Assembly (NCBI RefSeq): GCF_003696285.1
Contig: NZ_RFFL01000009.1
Location: 124,001 to 188,000, forward strand
Reading direction: 5' to 3'
Length of the DNA: 64,000 nucleotides
Source of the DNA: Stutzerimonas nitrititolerans
GTDB taxonomy: Bacteria; Pseudomonadota; Gammaproteobacteria; Pseudomonadales; Pseudomonadaceae
Shown: piece by piece, positions 20,334 through 31,600 of the stretch
How positions within the stretch are numbered: position 1 is the first letter of the stretch
How the letters are laid out: each line of letters starts with the position of its first letter
The notes under the pieces: model-generated
The model's input: only the letters and a program-made list of their open reading frames with translations
The model's database searches: none
Told to the model about the DNA's origin: nothing
Made by a program: the position numbers and the translations under genes

Positions 20334-20450
20334 CCTGCGTTGGCAATACTGCGTTAAAAACGACCTCAAAATGCTCATTTACACTAGTAAACTCCGCTTT
20401 TTCGGTCGTTTTTGCCTTGTCTTGCCTGCCTCGCCTACGTTTTTCAACGA
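20334..20450. repeat. Long imperfect palindromic element
   Basis: A perfect 10-base inverted repeat, AAAAACGACC (20356-20365) with GGTCGTTTTT (20404-20413), encloses an inner hairpin TTTAC-ACTA-GTAAA (20378-20391). Flanking sequence extends the outer stem imperfectly (TGGCAATA-type left, TTGCCTTG-type right). It resembles dispersed palindromic elements of mendocina/stutzeri-type pseudomonads. It lies in the 195-base gap between the GFA and MoxR genes and contains no gene. Confidence 0.75.
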
Positions 20451-20492
20451 CCTGTCAGTGACGTGCCGGCTCCCAAACGGAACCGGCTGCAA

Positions 20493-21338
20493 TCAGCGGC
20501 TGGCGCGGCGACTCATGAAGGCCAGGCGTTCGAGCAGCATCACGTCCTGCTCGTTCTTCACCAGGGCTCCGGCCAGCGGCGGAATCGCTCGCGTCGGGTC
20601 GCGCTCGCGGAGTACCGCTTCGCCGATGTCGTCCGCCATCAGCAGCTTCAACCAGTCGACCAGTTCCGAGGTGGAGGGTTTCTTCTTCAGGCCCGGAACC
20701 TTGCGCACGTCGAAAAAGACGTCGAGCGCTTCGCTGACCAGCGAGGGCTTGATGTTCGGGTAGTGCACGTCGACGATGCGCTGCAGCGTCTCGCGATCGG
20801 GGAAGGCGATGTAGTGGAAGAAGCAGCGGCGCAGGAAGGCGTCCGGCAGCTCCTTCTCGTTGTTGGAGGTGATGATGATGATCGGGCGCTGCCTGGCCTT
20901 GATGGTTTCGTTGGTCTCGTAGACGTAGAACTCCATCTTGTCGAGTTCCTGCAGCAGGTCGTTGGGGAACTCGATGTCGGCCTTGTCGATCTCGTCGATC
21001 AGCAGGATGACGCGCTCCTCGGCCTCGAAAGCCTCCCAGAGCTTGCCCTTCTTGATGTAGTTCTTCACGTCGTGGACCTTGTCCACGCCCAGCTGCGAGT
21101 CGCGCAGGCGGCTCACCGCATCGTATTCGTAGAGTCCCTGGTGGGCTTTGGTAGTGGACTTGATGTGCCAGGTGATCAGCTTGGCGCCGAAGGATTCCGC
21201 CAGTTGTTCGGCAAGCATGGTCTTGCCGGTGCCGGGTTCGCCCTTGACCAGCAGCGGGCGCTGCAGGGTGATCGCCGCATTGACCGCGAGCTTGAGGTCG
21301 TCGGTGGCGACGTAGGACTGGGTGCCTTCGAACTTCAT
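20493..21338 (-). CDS. MoxR-family AAA+ ATPase
   Basis: 281 residues. Walker A is GEPGTGKTML (about 35-44) and Walker B is ILLIDEIDKAD (about 100-110), followed by sensor 1 ITSNNEKELP, typical of the MoxR subfamily of AAA+ proteins. These form rings that work with VWA partners in cofactor insertion or complex assembly. The probable partner is the VWA gene two genes downstream. The start at 21338 is followed by MKFEGTQSYVATDDL, the usual N-terminus. No dehydrogenase target is nearby. Confidence 0.93.
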   Translation of the reverse strand: MKFEGTQSYVATDDLKLAVNAAITLQRPLLVKGEPGTGKTMLAEQLAESFGAKLITWHIKSTTKAHQGLYEYDAVSRLRDSQLGVDKVHDVKNYIKKGKLWEAFEAEERVILLIDEIDKADIEFPNDLLQELDKMEFYVYETNETIKARQRPIIIITSNNEKELPDAFLRRCFFHYIAFPDRETLQRIVDVHYPNIKPSLVSEALDVFFDVRKVPGLKKKPSTSELVDWLKLLMADDIGEAVLRERDPTRAIPPLAGALVKNEQDVMLLERLAFMSRRASR

Positions 21339-21510
21339 CGGAAAATCCTCAAAGGGGTAAGCCGGACAAGGCCGGCTGGCAATCGAAAGGGGAGACTATA
21401 CCGTGCGGTCGCCAAGCTGAGAACGTATGCGACCTATTCAGTCACTTGATGATGGCGCGTCCGGATATGGTCACGTGCTGGGTGCCTCGCTGTGCGGAAC
21501 GAGCTGCCGC

Positions 21511-22587
21511 TCACTCCTCTTCCAGCTCGAGCGAGCGCTCGAAGCGTGCCGTAAAGGCCTGGACGAAGGCATTACGCAGGATCGCGATGAATGCCTGGAA
21601 AGGGCTGACGTCGGCACTGCGTGTACTTCCGGACAATTCGATCCGGGTGGCGAACTGATCCTTGCGCTGATTCTGCAGGACTTCCTCGGTTCCGCCGACC
21701 ACGGCTTCCCAGAGGCCGCGGAAGAAGCCCTTGTCCTCGGCCTCGATGTCCTGCCTGAAGTTGAACACTTCCACGTTGTGCAGCAGCGGCTTGATGTACC
21801 CGCCCAGCTGACTGTCCTTGGCCTCCACTTCGAGCACCAGGTCGCCGGAGCCCTTGGCGAAATCGAAGCTGCCGTAGGCATTGCTGAAATCGTTGAGCTT
21901 GGTCAGGTCGAGGTCCGTCATGCGCAGGCTGACCTGGAAATTCTCCCAGTCGGTAAAGGGGTCGAAATGGGCGCGGGCTTCCATGGGCGCCTGGTTGAAC
22001 AGCTTGGCGGTGCCCTCGAAGGTGGCGACCCGCTCGCCCTTGGCATCGGCGCTGTTGGTCAGGTTGTACAGGCTGGCGTCGACGGCGCTGGCATAGACAT
22101 GCACGGGCGGCTCGGCAGTGAAATTGCGGAACGAAAGCTGACCGTCCACCACGCGGATCTCGTTGAGCGTGATGGGCAGCAGGGCTTCCAACTGGTCGCG
22201 CCAGTCCACGCCGTCGCCGGTCTGCGACTCGCCTCGCTCGCCACCATCGACGAAGTTCAGCTTCGGTTGTTCGAAGACCACCACGGCGACAACGGCCTGG
22301 TTTCGCCAGAGTTCACGCCAGCTCACGGCGATGTCGATCAGTGGCGCGTCGAGCAGCGGGGCCTGGACCTGCTTGTCCTTTTTCTCGATGAGCAGCCCAT
22401 CCAACCGATAGGCGCCGCGCCACCACGCCAGGTCGACATCTGCGACCTGGCCTCGGTAATCGCCCATGTCGGCCATCTTGTCGTTCAGGTAGTTGCGCAC
22501 CAGGTGGGGCAGGGCCGTGTGCAGCACGATCAGGAAGGCGGCCAGCGCAAGCAGAATCCACAGAGGCAGTCGGTAGCGGCTTTTCAT
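21511..22587 (-). CDS. DUF748 domain membrane-anchored protein
   Basis: 358 residues. An N-terminal membrane anchor (about 8-28) precedes a long periplasmic beta-rich region with the DUF748 pattern ([15 protein letters not shown], then repeated strands). DUF748 proteins belong to the AsmA-like/bridge group that spans the periplasm and has been linked to envelope lipid handling; that is family knowledge, not shown here. It lies upstream of the MoxR gene on the same strand with a 172-base gap, and is divergent from cysK. Confidence 0.82.
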   Translation of the reverse strand: MKSRYRLPLWILLALAAFLIVLHTALPHLVRNYLNDKMADMGDYRGQVADVDLAWWRGAYRLDGLLIEKKDKQVQAPLLDAPLIDIAVSWRELWRNQAVVAVVVFEQPKLNFVDGGERGESQTGDGVDWRDQLEALLPITLNEIRVVDGQLSFRNFTAEPPVHVYASAVDASLYNLTNSADAKGERVATFEGTAKLFNQAPMEARAHFDPFTDWENFQVSLRMTDLDLTKLNDFSNAYGSFDFAKGSGDLVLEVEAKDSQLGGYIKPLLHNVEVFNFRQDIEAEDKGFFRGLWEAVVGGTEEVLQNQRKDQFATRIELSGSTRSADVSPFQAFIAILRNAFVQAFTARFERSLELEEE

Positions 22588-22711
22588 CTCGTCCCGGTCC
22601 GTTCATGGCTTACTGGATGGACCCGAACCTGCGCGCGGGAGTTCGGCTGGACTAGGCACGCATCAGGGCATAGGCTCTGATTCTGTTTTTTTCTCATCGC
22701 AGGGACACATC

Positions 22712-23686
<975 letters not shown>

Positions 23687-23767
23687 CGTCGCGGCCGGGC
23701 CCGCGTGTGCGGGTTCGGCCCTCTGGCATGCCCATGCTCGGGTTCCCATCGTGTGCAGGACGCCGTC

Positions 23768-25480
23768 ATGATTCAGCAAGCGCCGGATACCGAGATCGCC
23801 CGAGAGATCCTGCTCGGCTTCGATGATTACCGCGAGCATTTCCGCTTGATCACCGAGGGCGCCAGGACCCGCTTCGAGCGGGCCCAGTGGCAGGAAATCC
23901 AGCAGGCCTCTGCGGCGCGCATCGCGCTATACGAACAGAAGGTGGGCGAGACCTGCCGACACCTGCGTGCGACTTTCCCCGAACAGACACTGTTGCGCGT
24001 GCAGTTCTGGCCGCAGATCAAGAGCGCCTACATCGAACTGATCGATCCACGCTTCGACGATGAACTGTCCGAGACCTGGTACAACTCGATCTTCTGCGGG
24101 CTGTTCAGCCATGACTGCATCAGCGACGAGACCATGTTCATCCACACCACTCGACCGCCGAGCCGGCACGAGCACGTGGCGCAGACGCGTCGTTATCGGC
24201 CGATGGGCGATCTGCGAGGCATGCTGGAAGGGATTCTCGATGATTATGCGTTCGACGTGCCCTACGCCGACCGAGGCGGCGATCTGCAGAAGCTCGAGGC
24301 ACAGTTGCAGGCCTCGTTGCCTGATTGGGTGTGCAAGGACCCCGAGCTGACCGTCGAGCTGTTCGCTTCGGTGCTTTATCGCAACAAGGGTGCCTATCTG
24401 CTGGGGCGCCTTTTTACTCGCGACGAGCAATGGCCGCTGGTGATCCCGCTGTTGCATCTGGAAGGCACGGGCATCGTGGCCGATGCGCTGATCACGGATG
24501 AGGCGGAGGTGTCGATCATCTTCTCCTTCACCCGTTCCTATTTCATGGTCGAGGTGCCTATCCCGGCCGAATTCATCGCCTTCCTCCGGTGCATCCTGCC
24601 CGGCAAGCACATCGCCGAGCTCTACACGTCCATCGGCTTCTACAAGCAGGGCAAATCGGAATTCTACCGGGCGCTGATCAACCATCTGGCGACCACTGAC
24701 GACCGTTTCGTCATGGCGCCCGGCGTACGCGGGATGGTGATGAGCGTGTTCACGCTGCCGGGCTTCAACACGGTGTTCAAGGTCATCAAGGATCGTTTCT
24801 CGCCCATCAAGAGCGTCAACCGGACGAACGTGGTGGAGAAGTATCGCCTGGTAAAGAACGTCGACCGGGTAGGGCGCATGGCCGATACCCAGGAATTCGC
24901 CGACTTCCGCTTTCCCACATCCAAGTTCGATCCCGAGTGCCTCGCCGAGCTGCTGGAGGTCGCACCTTCCACGGTGCAAGTGCAGGGCGATACCGTCCTG
25001 ATCCGCCACAGCTGGACCGAGCGGCGCATGACGCCACTGAATATCTACCTCGAGCACGCCAGCGAGCAGCAAACGCGCGAAGTGCTGGAAGACTATGGCC
25101 TGGCCATCAAGCAGTTGGCGGCGGCGAACATCTTTCCCGGCGATATGCTGCTGAAGAACTTCGGCGTCACCCGCCACGGACGCGTGGTGTTCTACGACTA
25201 CGACGAGATCTGCTTTCTCACCGAAGTGAACTTCCGTTACATACCCGAGCCGCGCTATCCCGAGGACGAGATGGCATCCGAGCCCTGGTATTCGGTGGGT
25301 CCCAACGATGTGTTTCCCGAGGAGTTTCCGCGCTTTCTGTTCGCCGATGTCCAGCAGCGGCGTCTGTTTGCCAAACTGCATGGCGAGCTGTACGACGCCA
25401 ACTACTGGAAAGGGCTGCAGGACGCCATCCGCGAAGGCAAGGTGATCGACGTATTCCCGTATCGCCGACAGCGTGCCTGA
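23768..25480 (+). CDS. aceK: Isocitrate dehydrogenase kinase/phosphatase
   Basis: 570 residues from the ATG at 23768 ([18 protein letters not shown]). An N-terminal regulatory domain (about 1-310) is followed by a kinase-like domain with the ATP-loop region around APGVRGMVM, the K in FKVIKDRF and the metal-binding FYDYDE motif (about 480). AceK phosphorylates and dephosphorylates isocitrate dehydrogenase, diverting flux into the glyoxylate shunt during growth on acetate or fatty acids. A longer upstream in-frame start does not fit the family. As is common in pseudomonads, it is not next to aceA or aceB. Confidence 0.95.
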   Translation: MIQQAPDTEIAREILLGFDDYREHFRLITEGARTRFERAQWQEIQQASAARIALYEQKVGETCRHLRATFPEQTLLRVQFWPQIKSAYIELIDPRFDDELSETWYNSIFCGLFSHDCISDETMFIHTTRPPSRHEHVAQTRRYRPMGDLRGMLEGILDDYAFDVPYADRGGDLQKLEAQLQASLPDWVCKDPELTVELFASVLYRNKGAYLLGRLFTRDEQWPLVIPLLHLEGTGIVADALITDEAEVSIIFSFTRSYFMVEVPIPAEFIAFLRCILPGKHIAELYTSIGFYKQGKSEFYRALINHLATTDDRFVMAPGVRGMVMSVFTLPGFNTVFKVIKDRFSPIKSVNRTNVVEKYRLVKNVDRVGRMADTQEFADFRFPTSKFDPECLAELLEVAPSTVQVQGDTVLIRHSWTERRMTPLNIYLEHASEQQTREVLEDYGLAIKQLAAANIFPGDMLLKNFGVTRHGRVVFYDYDEICFLTEVNFRYIPEPRYPEDEMASEPWYSVGPNDVFPEEFPRFLFADVQQRRLFAKLHGELYDANYWKGLQDAIREGKVIDVFPYRRQRA

Positions 25481-25653
25481 GGATGCCGTTGCATTCGCGC
25501 TGAACGCCTGCCAGACGCGCGGGTCGCATTTCATAGGGCCAGATGAAAAAGCCGTGGCTCAACATTGACGCAGCGGCTTCCCGTTCGATGAGTTATGCTG
25601 ACGTCAGGCCCCAGATGGCTCACAAGACCCGTATCAAGCAGGAGGGTTCGACC

Positions 25654-25779
25654 ATGAAAGCGTGGCTCAATCGTGTGTGCTGGGAACTGGCAGTGGCGCT
25701 CGGTTTCATCGAACCGCCCCGTCCGCAGCCGATACCTGTACGTGCCGAACGCACGAAGTCGGTGCCGCCCCGGCATTGA
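25654..25779 (+). CDS. Putative 41-residue microprotein
   Basis: A 41-codon frame starting MKAWLNRVCWELAVALGF with an excellent AGGAGGG site seven or so bases upstream. It has an amphipathic or membrane-associating N-terminal helix and a Pro/Arg-rich tail (PPRPQPIPVRAERTK). Function unknown. I call it from the ribosome site and composition, and it looks like small proteins seen beside aceK in other pseudomonads, but that memory is weak. Confidence 0.5.
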   Translation: MKAWLNRVCWELAVALGFIEPPRPQPIPVRAERTKSVPPRH

Positions 25780-26018
25780 TCGACAGGTGGGGTCGTTCTC
25801 AGGCGCCCCCTCGATGACTGTTTCGCCTCGCTCGATGAGTCGAGCGGGGTGAAACTGTGTTTTCGAAAAGCAGTTTGCCGTTCGAATCGGCGTTCTCTGG
25901 ATATTTCACCGGGCGCAGTCTGTACGCCGGAAAACCGTGATTCCACGTGCAGAGGCCATTCCCGCTCGGTATGGAAGCGCTGTCATTGCCGACCCGGTTA
26001 ACGGCCTGAGGAGAATTC

Positions 26019-26606
26019 ATGTCCCGCCCGCAATGCCCCCGTTGCCAGCGGCCCCTCAGCCACTGCCTGTGCTCGTTGATACCGTGCCTCGATAGTCATA
26101 CCCATGTGCTGATTCTGCAGCACCCGGACGAGTCATCCCATGCACTGAATACCGCGCGACTGGCGGCGCTGGGCTTGCGTAATTGCGAACTGCGCGTTGG
26201 CGAGGTCTTCGATGATCTACCGCTCGATGACGTGCCGAGCTATCTGCTGTTCCCAGGGGACGATGCCGTGCCAGTGGCGAACCTGGCCGGGCATGGTGCT
26301 GCGTTGCGGCTGATAGTGCCGGATGGTACCTGGCGCAAGGCGCGCAAGTTGCTATACCTCAACCCACGGCTGGCTGCCCTGCCGCGCGTCGCTTTGCCGC
26401 CTGGGCTGGAGTCGCGGTATCGGCTGCGCAAGGCACCGGCGTCCGGAGCGCTGTCCACGGTAGAGGCGATCACCGTGGCCTTGAACATCCTCGAAGGTGC
26501 AGGGCGTTTCGATGCGCTGTTGCGGCCTTTCGAGGCCTTGATCGAGGGGCAGATCAAGGCCATGGGTGAAGGGGTCTACCAGCGCAATCATGGCGTCAGC
26601 GCGTAG
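26019..26606 (+). CDS. tapT: tRNA-uridine aminocarboxypropyltransferase (DTW domain)
   Basis: 195 residues. An N-terminal zinc finger CPRCQRPLSHCLC is followed by the DTW domain with its DGTW motif (about residue 97), SALSTVEA-like sequence and a conserved C-terminal helix. TapT makes acp3U at position 47 of several tRNAs, using S-adenosylmethionine as donor of the 3-amino-3-carboxypropyl group. The start has a GAGGAG site. Its 3' end overlaps the convergent YbaN-family gene by 11 bases. Confidence 0.9.
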   Translation: MSRPQCPRCQRPLSHCLCSLIPCLDSHTHVLILQHPDESSHALNTARLAALGLRNCELRVGEVFDDLPLDDVPSYLLFPGDDAVPVANLAGHGAALRLIVPDGTWRKARKLLYLNPRLAALPRVALPPGLESRYRLRKAPASGALSTVEAITVALNILEGAGRFDALLRPFEALIEGQIKAMGEGVYQRNHGVSA

Positions 26607-26997
26607 GAAGAGTCCGCTGGCGAAGGATGTACAGCGTGACCAGCGAGGCGCTGATCAACATGCCGACCCTCGCCCAGAAGAGCGGGACCAGCCAGCAGGA
26701 CACGCCGATGCTCAGCCACATGGTGGCAATGGCGTAGATCTTGGCCTTGAGGGGGATGCCGTTGCCTTCCAGATAGTCACGAAACCAGGGTCCGAGACGT
26801 GGGTGGGTGACCAGCCAGTCGTAGAAGCGCCGGGAACTGCGCACGAAGCAGGCGGCGGCCAGTAACAGGAAGGGTGTGGTGGGCAGTACAGGCAGGAAGA
26901 TGCCGATCACCCCGAGTGCGACGCTCAACCAGCCGATGCCCAGCAGCACGTAGCGTGCTACCGGGTTGCGATACGTCGGGATATCGCGATGGGCCAA
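26596..26997 (-). CDS. YbaN family inner-membrane protein (DUF454)
   Basis: 133 residues with three or four membrane helices. The DUF454 signature GIFLPVLPTTPFLLLAAACF is at about 32-51, followed by SRRFYDWL and a conserved GLxFRDY-like segment. Function unknown. It ends inside tapT on the opposite strand (11-base convergent overlap) and lies 17 bases after the YecA-family gene, so those two form a likely operon. Confidence 0.9.
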   Translation of the reverse strand: MAHRDIPTYRNPVARYVLLGIGWLSVALGVIGIFLPVLPTTPFLLLAAACFVRSSRRFYDWLVTHPRLGPWFRDYLEGNGIPLKAKIYAIATMWLSIGVSCWLVPLFWARVGMLISASLVTLYILRQRTLPTR

Positions 26998-27014
26998 GGC
27001 GGGTTATCCCACGA

Positions 27015-27602
27015 TCAATGACGCCGCGGTTTGAGCAGCGCAGGTTTTTCCTCAGGGGCGTGGCAGATCAGATAGAGGGCGGTCAGGATCTCCGGAATCT
27101 GCGAAACCATCTCGTCGACGAGGTTGGCGTCTGCGGCGATATCGGTGAATTCGGGCTGTTCGTCGAACAGGCCCGAGCCGACCATGATCGGCAACAGCAG
27201 CTCGCTGACCTCCTCCTCGGACTCTTCGAACCAAACGGCTTCGCGCATGAACACGCCTTCCATGAAGCCGATGCACCAGCCGCGCAGATCCGATTCATCC
27301 GGCTCTTCGCCGAGATCCAGGTCGCAGGGCAGCTCCATGTCTTCGTCGCTGGCCAGCTGTCGGGCGATGTGCGCCTTGAGCTGTACCAGCGTCGCTTCGA
27401 TCGCTTCACGCTCGGTATCGTCGGCGTACTGCGGCGGTTCGGCGAACAGCGCGTCTATCCATTCGCGTTCTGGCACCTGCTCGGAGCAGATGCACAGCGC
27501 TGTCAGATAGCCGTGCGCGGCGATGTAATCCAGCGCTTCTTCATGCAGGTCATCTGCATCCAGAAACACTTGCAGGCGGGCGAGTTGCTCGGCGAAGGAC
27601 AT
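27015..27602 (-). CDS. YecA/YgfB family (UPF0149) protein
   Basis: 195 residues. The UPF0149 core is seen in RGWCIGFMEGV (about 116-126) and the acidic helical region around it. No C-terminal SEC-C zinc motif is present; the tail is basic (KPRRH). The function of the family is poorly known. It is the first gene of a likely pair with the YbaN-family gene and is divergent from recQ. Confidence 0.88.
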   Translation of the reverse strand: MSFAEQLARLQVFLDADDLHEEALDYIAAHGYLTALCICSEQVPEREWIDALFAEPPQYADDTEREAIEATLVQLKAHIARQLASDEDMELPCDLDLGEEPDESDLRGWCIGFMEGVFMREAVWFEESEEEVSELLLPIMVGSGLFDEQPEFTDIAADANLVDEMVSQIPEILTALYLICHAPEEKPALLKPRRH

Positions 27603-27787
27603 CGGTGGCTACCTTGAATGGACGATGGCGGTGATTCTAGACGAGCCGCGGGCTGCAAGCTACCGAATGGGCGTGGCCAAAGGTCATATGGAGCATCTGC
27701 CGGTTCATCAGCCCGCCGTACGGTCCGGTTGCGCCTGAACTTGGCGAACGCCTCGCGTATACTGCGCGCCTTGTTTCGGAGACCGGC

Positions 27788-29911
27788 ATGCTCGACCAGG
27801 CACAGCGCATACTCAAAGACGTATTCGGCTACGACGCCTTCCGTGGCAACCAGGGCGCGATCATCGAGCGGGTTGCCCAGGGCGGCGATGCACTGGTGCT
27901 GATGCCCACCGGCGGCGGCAAATCGCTCTGCTACCAGGTACCGGCGCTGTTGCGCGAGGGGCTGACCGTGGTGGTTTCGCCATTGATCGCGTTGATGGAC
28001 GATCAGGTAGCGACCCTCGAGGAACTCGGCGTTTCGGCCGTGGCGCTGAACTCCACGCTGAGCGCCGATGACCAGCGCGAGATCGCCGAGCGGCTGCGTC
28101 GCAACGAAATCAAGATGCTCTATCTGGCACCGGAACGTCTGGTCCAGCCGCGCATGCTGGCATTCCTGCAGCGTCTGCAGATCGGTCTGTTCGCCATTGA
28201 TGAAGCCCATTGTGTATCGCAGTGGGGGCATGATTTTCGGCCCGAGTACCTGCAACTGGGCCAGTTGGCCGAATTCTTCCCGGCGGTGCCGCGCATTGCC
28301 CTGACTGCCACCGCGGACAAGCGTACCCGCGAGGAAATCGTCCAGCGCCTGCATCTGGAAAATGCCGAGCGCTTTCTCTCCAGCTTCGACCGGCCGAATA
28401 TCTTCTACCGCATCGTGCCCAAGGAGCAGCCGCGCAAGCAGTTGCTGGGCTTTCTCGCCGAACGGCGTGGCGATGCGGGTATCGTCTACTGCATGTCGCG
28501 CAAGAAGGTCGACGATCTCGCCGCGTTCCTGACCGAGCAGGGCTTTCCTGCGCTGCCCTACCACGCGGGGCTGCCCAACGAGCTGCGTGCCTTCCATCAG
28601 AAGCGCTTCCTCAACGAGGAAGGCCTGATCATGGTCGCCACCATCGCCTTCGGCATGGGAATCGACAAGCCCAACGTACGCTTCGTCGCGCACCTGGATC
28701 TGCCCAAGTCGCTGGAAGCCTATTACCAGGAAACCGGGCGCGCCGGACGCGACGGCCTGCCGGCCGATGCCTGGATGGCCTACGGGCTGCAGGATGTGAT
28801 CTTCCTCAAGCAGATGCTCAACAATTCCGAGGGTGACGAGCGCCACAAGCGGGTCGAGCAACACAAGCTGGATGCCATGCTGGCGCTGTGCGAGGAAACC
28901 CGCTGTCGGCGCCAGGCGTTGCTTGCCTACTTCGACGAAGTGCTGCCCGAGCCTTGTGGCCATTGCGACAACTGTGTCGACGGCGTACAGACCTGGGATG
29001 CCACCGAACCGGCGCGACAGGCCTTGTCGGCGATCTACCGCAGTGGGCAGCGCTACGGCGTCGGGCACCTGGTGGACGTGCTGCTGGGGCGTGACAACGA
29101 GAAGATTCGCAATCCCGGCCATCAACACCTGTCCGTCTTCGGCGTCGGCAAGGGCATGTCGGAAGGGGAGTGGCGTTCCCTGTTTCGCCAACTGGTGGCG
29201 CGAGGGCTCGCCGATGTCGACCTCGAAGGCTTTGGCGGTTTGCGTCTGAGCGACAGTTGCCGGCCATTGCTGCGCGGCGAGGTGAAACTGGAGCTGCGTC
29301 GCGAACTGGCCAGCAAGGCGCCCAAGTCCTCCGCCAGTGCTGCCAGCCAGTTGGTGCGCAGCGAAGAGCGCGAAACCTGGGAAGCGCTACGCGCCCTGCG
29401 CCGCAAATTGGCCGAGGAGCATGGTGTGCCGCCTTACGTCATCTTCCCCGACGCCACACTGTTGGAGATGCTGCGCAGCCAGCCGAGCTCCCTCGCCGAC
29501 ATGGCGCGCATCAGCGGTGTCGGCGCGCGCAAGCTGGAACGTTACGGACAGGCTTTTCTCGAAGCGCTGCAGAGCAGCGGGGCGGCAGTCAAGTCGCCTG
29601 CAGACGTGCGCCATGAATTGATCACCCTGGCGCGCGCCGGGATGACGCCGGCACAGATCGCTCGCCAGCTCGATTGCAGCGAGAAGAACGTCTACGCGAT
29701 GCTGGCCGAAGCCATTGGCTCGCAGCAACTGAGTCTCGAACAGGCGCTGGATCTGCCGGAGGACCTGCTGGAAGAGATTCAGGAGGCTTTCCTCGATGGT
29801 GAAGGCGAGTTGCCTCCGGTTGCCGCCGTGGCAGAGCGCTTTGCCGGGCGCGTTCCGGATGCGGTGCTCTTCTGCGTGCGTGCGGCGCTGCAGACGGAGT
29901 TCGAACTCTAG
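27788..29911 (+). CDS. recQ: ATP-dependent DNA helicase RecQ
   Basis: 707 residues. The SF2 helicase core has TGGGKSLC (Walker A) and DEAHC followed by [11 protein letters not shown], then the RQC zinc site with CGHCDNC and a winged helix, and an HRDC domain (about 510-590). About 100 residues at the end add a helix-turn-helix-like domain ([20 protein letters not shown]), longer than E. coli RecQ (about 610) but usual in pseudomonads. It unwinds 3'-5' and acts in RecF-pathway recombination and fork repair. The ATG at 27788 follows a TTTCGGAGA site. Confidence 0.96.
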   Translation: MLDQAQRILKDVFGYDAFRGNQGAIIERVAQGGDALVLMPTGGGKSLCYQVPALLREGLTVVVSPLIALMDDQVATLEELGVSAVALNSTLSADDQREIAERLRRNEIKMLYLAPERLVQPRMLAFLQRLQIGLFAIDEAHCVSQWGHDFRPEYLQLGQLAEFFPAVPRIALTATADKRTREEIVQRLHLENAERFLSSFDRPNIFYRIVPKEQPRKQLLGFLAERRGDAGIVYCMSRKKVDDLAAFLTEQGFPALPYHAGLPNELRAFHQKRFLNEEGLIMVATIAFGMGIDKPNVRFVAHLDLPKSLEAYYQETGRAGRDGLPADAWMAYGLQDVIFLKQMLNNSEGDERHKRVEQHKLDAMLALCEETRCRRQALLAYFDEVLPEPCGHCDNCVDGVQTWDATEPARQALSAIYRSGQRYGVGHLVDVLLGRDNEKIRNPGHQHLSVFGVGKGMSEGEWRSLFRQLVARGLADVDLEGFGGLRLSDSCRPLLRGEVKLELRRELASKAPKSSASAASQLVRSEERETWEALRALRRKLAEEHGVPPYVIFPDATLLEMLRSQPSSLADMARISGVGARKLERYGQAFLEALQSSGAAVKSPADVRHELITLARAGMTPAQIARQLDCSEKNVYAMLAEAIGSQQLSLEQALDLPEDLLEEIQEAFLDGEGELPPVAAVAERFAGRVPDAVLFCVRAALQTEFEL

Positions 29912-30047
29912 GGCGCGCGAGCAGCGAGCATAAAACTGAAACATTTCCGTCGGTGATGATGCTCGCTGGCGACCAACGCAGTCTTGCCTGCATGCCGGAG
30001 CTGTGGTTAGCTCGCTAATTATTAGGTTTTGCAGGAACGCGCGCGGC

Positions 30048-30479
30048 ATGTACCCGGAGCAACATCGATTCGCCATGCAATTGGCGCAACTTTCGCGAGG
30101 ATGGCGCGCGGAACTGGATAGACGGCTGGCTGACCTCGGATTATCCCAGGCGCGATGGTTGGTGCTGTTGCATCTGGCGCGCTTCGATCACTTGCCGACT
30201 CAACGTGAGCTCGCCCAGAGCGTGGCGGTGGAAGGGCCAACTCTGGCGCGCCTGCTGGACAGCCTGGAAGCCCAGGGGCTGGTGCACCGCCAGCCCGCGC
30301 CAGGGGATCGCCGAGCGAAACTGATTACCCTGGCTGCGCCGGCGCGTCCGCTGATCGAGAAGATCGAGGCGATTTCCACTCAGGTTCGGCAGGAGGCATT
30401 CGCCGGTATCGATGAGGAAGAGCTGCGTAATTGCCAGCAGGTTCACGAGCGGATACTGGCCAATCTGATCAAGCGCTAG
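30048..30479 (+). CDS. MarR/SlyA family transcriptional regulator
   Basis: 143 residues. The winged helix-turn-helix includes QARWLVLLHLARF, TQRELAQSVAVEGPTLARLLDSLE (recognition region) and the wing GDRRAKLITL. The ATG at 30048 with AGGA upstream was preferred to the GTG at 30003. Upstream, at 30007-30025, TTAG, CTAA and TTAG units form a short dyad that may be its own operator. MarR proteins usually repress a neighbouring gene, but none obvious is next to it; the downstream gene is convergent. Confidence 0.88.
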   Translation: MYPEQHRFAMQLAQLSRGWRAELDRRLADLGLSQARWLVLLHLARFDHLPTQRELAQSVAVEGPTLARLLDSLEAQGLVHRQPAPGDRRAKLITLAAPARPLIEKIEAISTQVRQEAFAGIDEEELRNCQQVHERILANLIKR

Positions 30480-30506
30480 TCTCGCATCCAAGTGATTGGC
30501 GAGGGG

Positions 30507-31433
30507 CTAGCCGTTCTGCGTCGTTTCCGGTTGGCCGAGCCAGAAGCGGGTGATCTGCGGCAGGTCACGCAGATAGTTCACCAGGTCGGGTGCGCCTGCC
30601 AGTTTCAGACCCTCGCCGATGGCGTTGGCGATCGGCTGGCGTTTCTCCAGCAGCAGAAGTTCCGAATTGCCAAGGTTGCGCAGCAGCGTCAAGCGGGCGT
30701 AAGGCACCTTGGTATCCAGGATCAGCCTCATGAAATCGCGATTGCTCCAGGCTTCGGCAGGCATGGTGATCGCGTGGTAGTCGTTGTCGAGTCTTCGCAG
30801 GCCCGCCGTGTCGAGACGGTAATCGGTCAGCTCGCAAGGAAGTAATACTTCCAGCCCCCGCAAACGGGCATAGGCGATCGCACAGGCGAAGGCTTCGGCA
30901 TTATGCTCGCCGGCCCAGTACAGCCGTTCTCCCAGCCAGCTGGCCTGACGTAGCTCGATCGGGGTGTTGCTGGCGAAGCCGGGCAAGGCGTTGCCGAGGG
31001 TGCGCAGGAAATCCTTGTAGCTGATGACGCGCAGCTGGCGGCAGCCTGGCGTGGCGGCGAAGGCTTCGAGGGTGGCGTAGCGGGTGTCGTCCGGATTCTG
31101 CCCGCTCAGGCCGTCGATCTGGCGCAGGTCGATGGCGGGATAGAGGACGCTTTCCTTGCGAACCAGGCGGGTCAGCGCGGCATGTGCCCGCGCTTTGTCT
31201 TCCTGAATCGGCCCGGAAAGCGCGCCGCGCGGCAGGTCGACGATCCGCTGCAGACAGGGGCCGTCATGCCAGAAAATGCTGGGTTGCGGCGCGGACAGCG
31301 GCGCAAAGGGCAAGCGCAGACGGCTGGCAAGCTCGAGCGTCTGACGCGGCGATGTACCGGTCAATCCGAGGCGTTGCGCGAATCTGCTGATACGGGAAGT
31401 CACGGACGGCATAGGCTCGAGCAGGCTCACCAT
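30507..31433 (-). CDS. Conserved hypothetical protein (DUF6685-like)
   Basis: 308 residues, no signal peptide or membrane segment. I associate the N-terminal pattern (RISRFAQRLGLTGTSPRQ) with pseudomonad proteins labelled DUF6685, from memory. No catalytic motif recognised. The first Met (31433) or the Met at residue 8 (MPSVTSR) could start it; the ribosome site does not decide. It is convergent with the MarR gene and divergent from the DUF2835 gene. Confidence 0.68.
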   Translation of the reverse strand: MVSLLEPMPSVTSRISRFAQRLGLTGTSPRQTLELASRLRLPFAPLSAPQPSIFWHDGPCLQRIVDLPRGALSGPIQEDKARAHAALTRLVRKESVLYPAIDLRQIDGLSGQNPDDTRYATLEAFAATPGCRQLRVISYKDFLRTLGNALPGFASNTPIELRQASWLGERLYWAGEHNAEAFACAIAYARLRGLEVLLPCELTDYRLDTAGLRRLDNDYHAITMPAEAWSNRDFMRLILDTKVPYARLTLLRNLGNSELLLLEKRQPIANAIGEGLKLAGAPDLVNYLRDLPQITRFWLGQPETTQNG

Positions 31434-31600
31434 GATGAATGAGCTCGTTGGGCGATGCGCGAAGTTTGGCAGACCTGTCGCGTTTGCGCACTGGCTTTGC
31501 GGGTTTTACCCGATTGGCTGGCCGCACAAGGCTGCACGAGACAACGATCGAGGCAGGGCTGATGTGGCAATATTGCTGCGTTGATCAATGAGGAGCCTCC

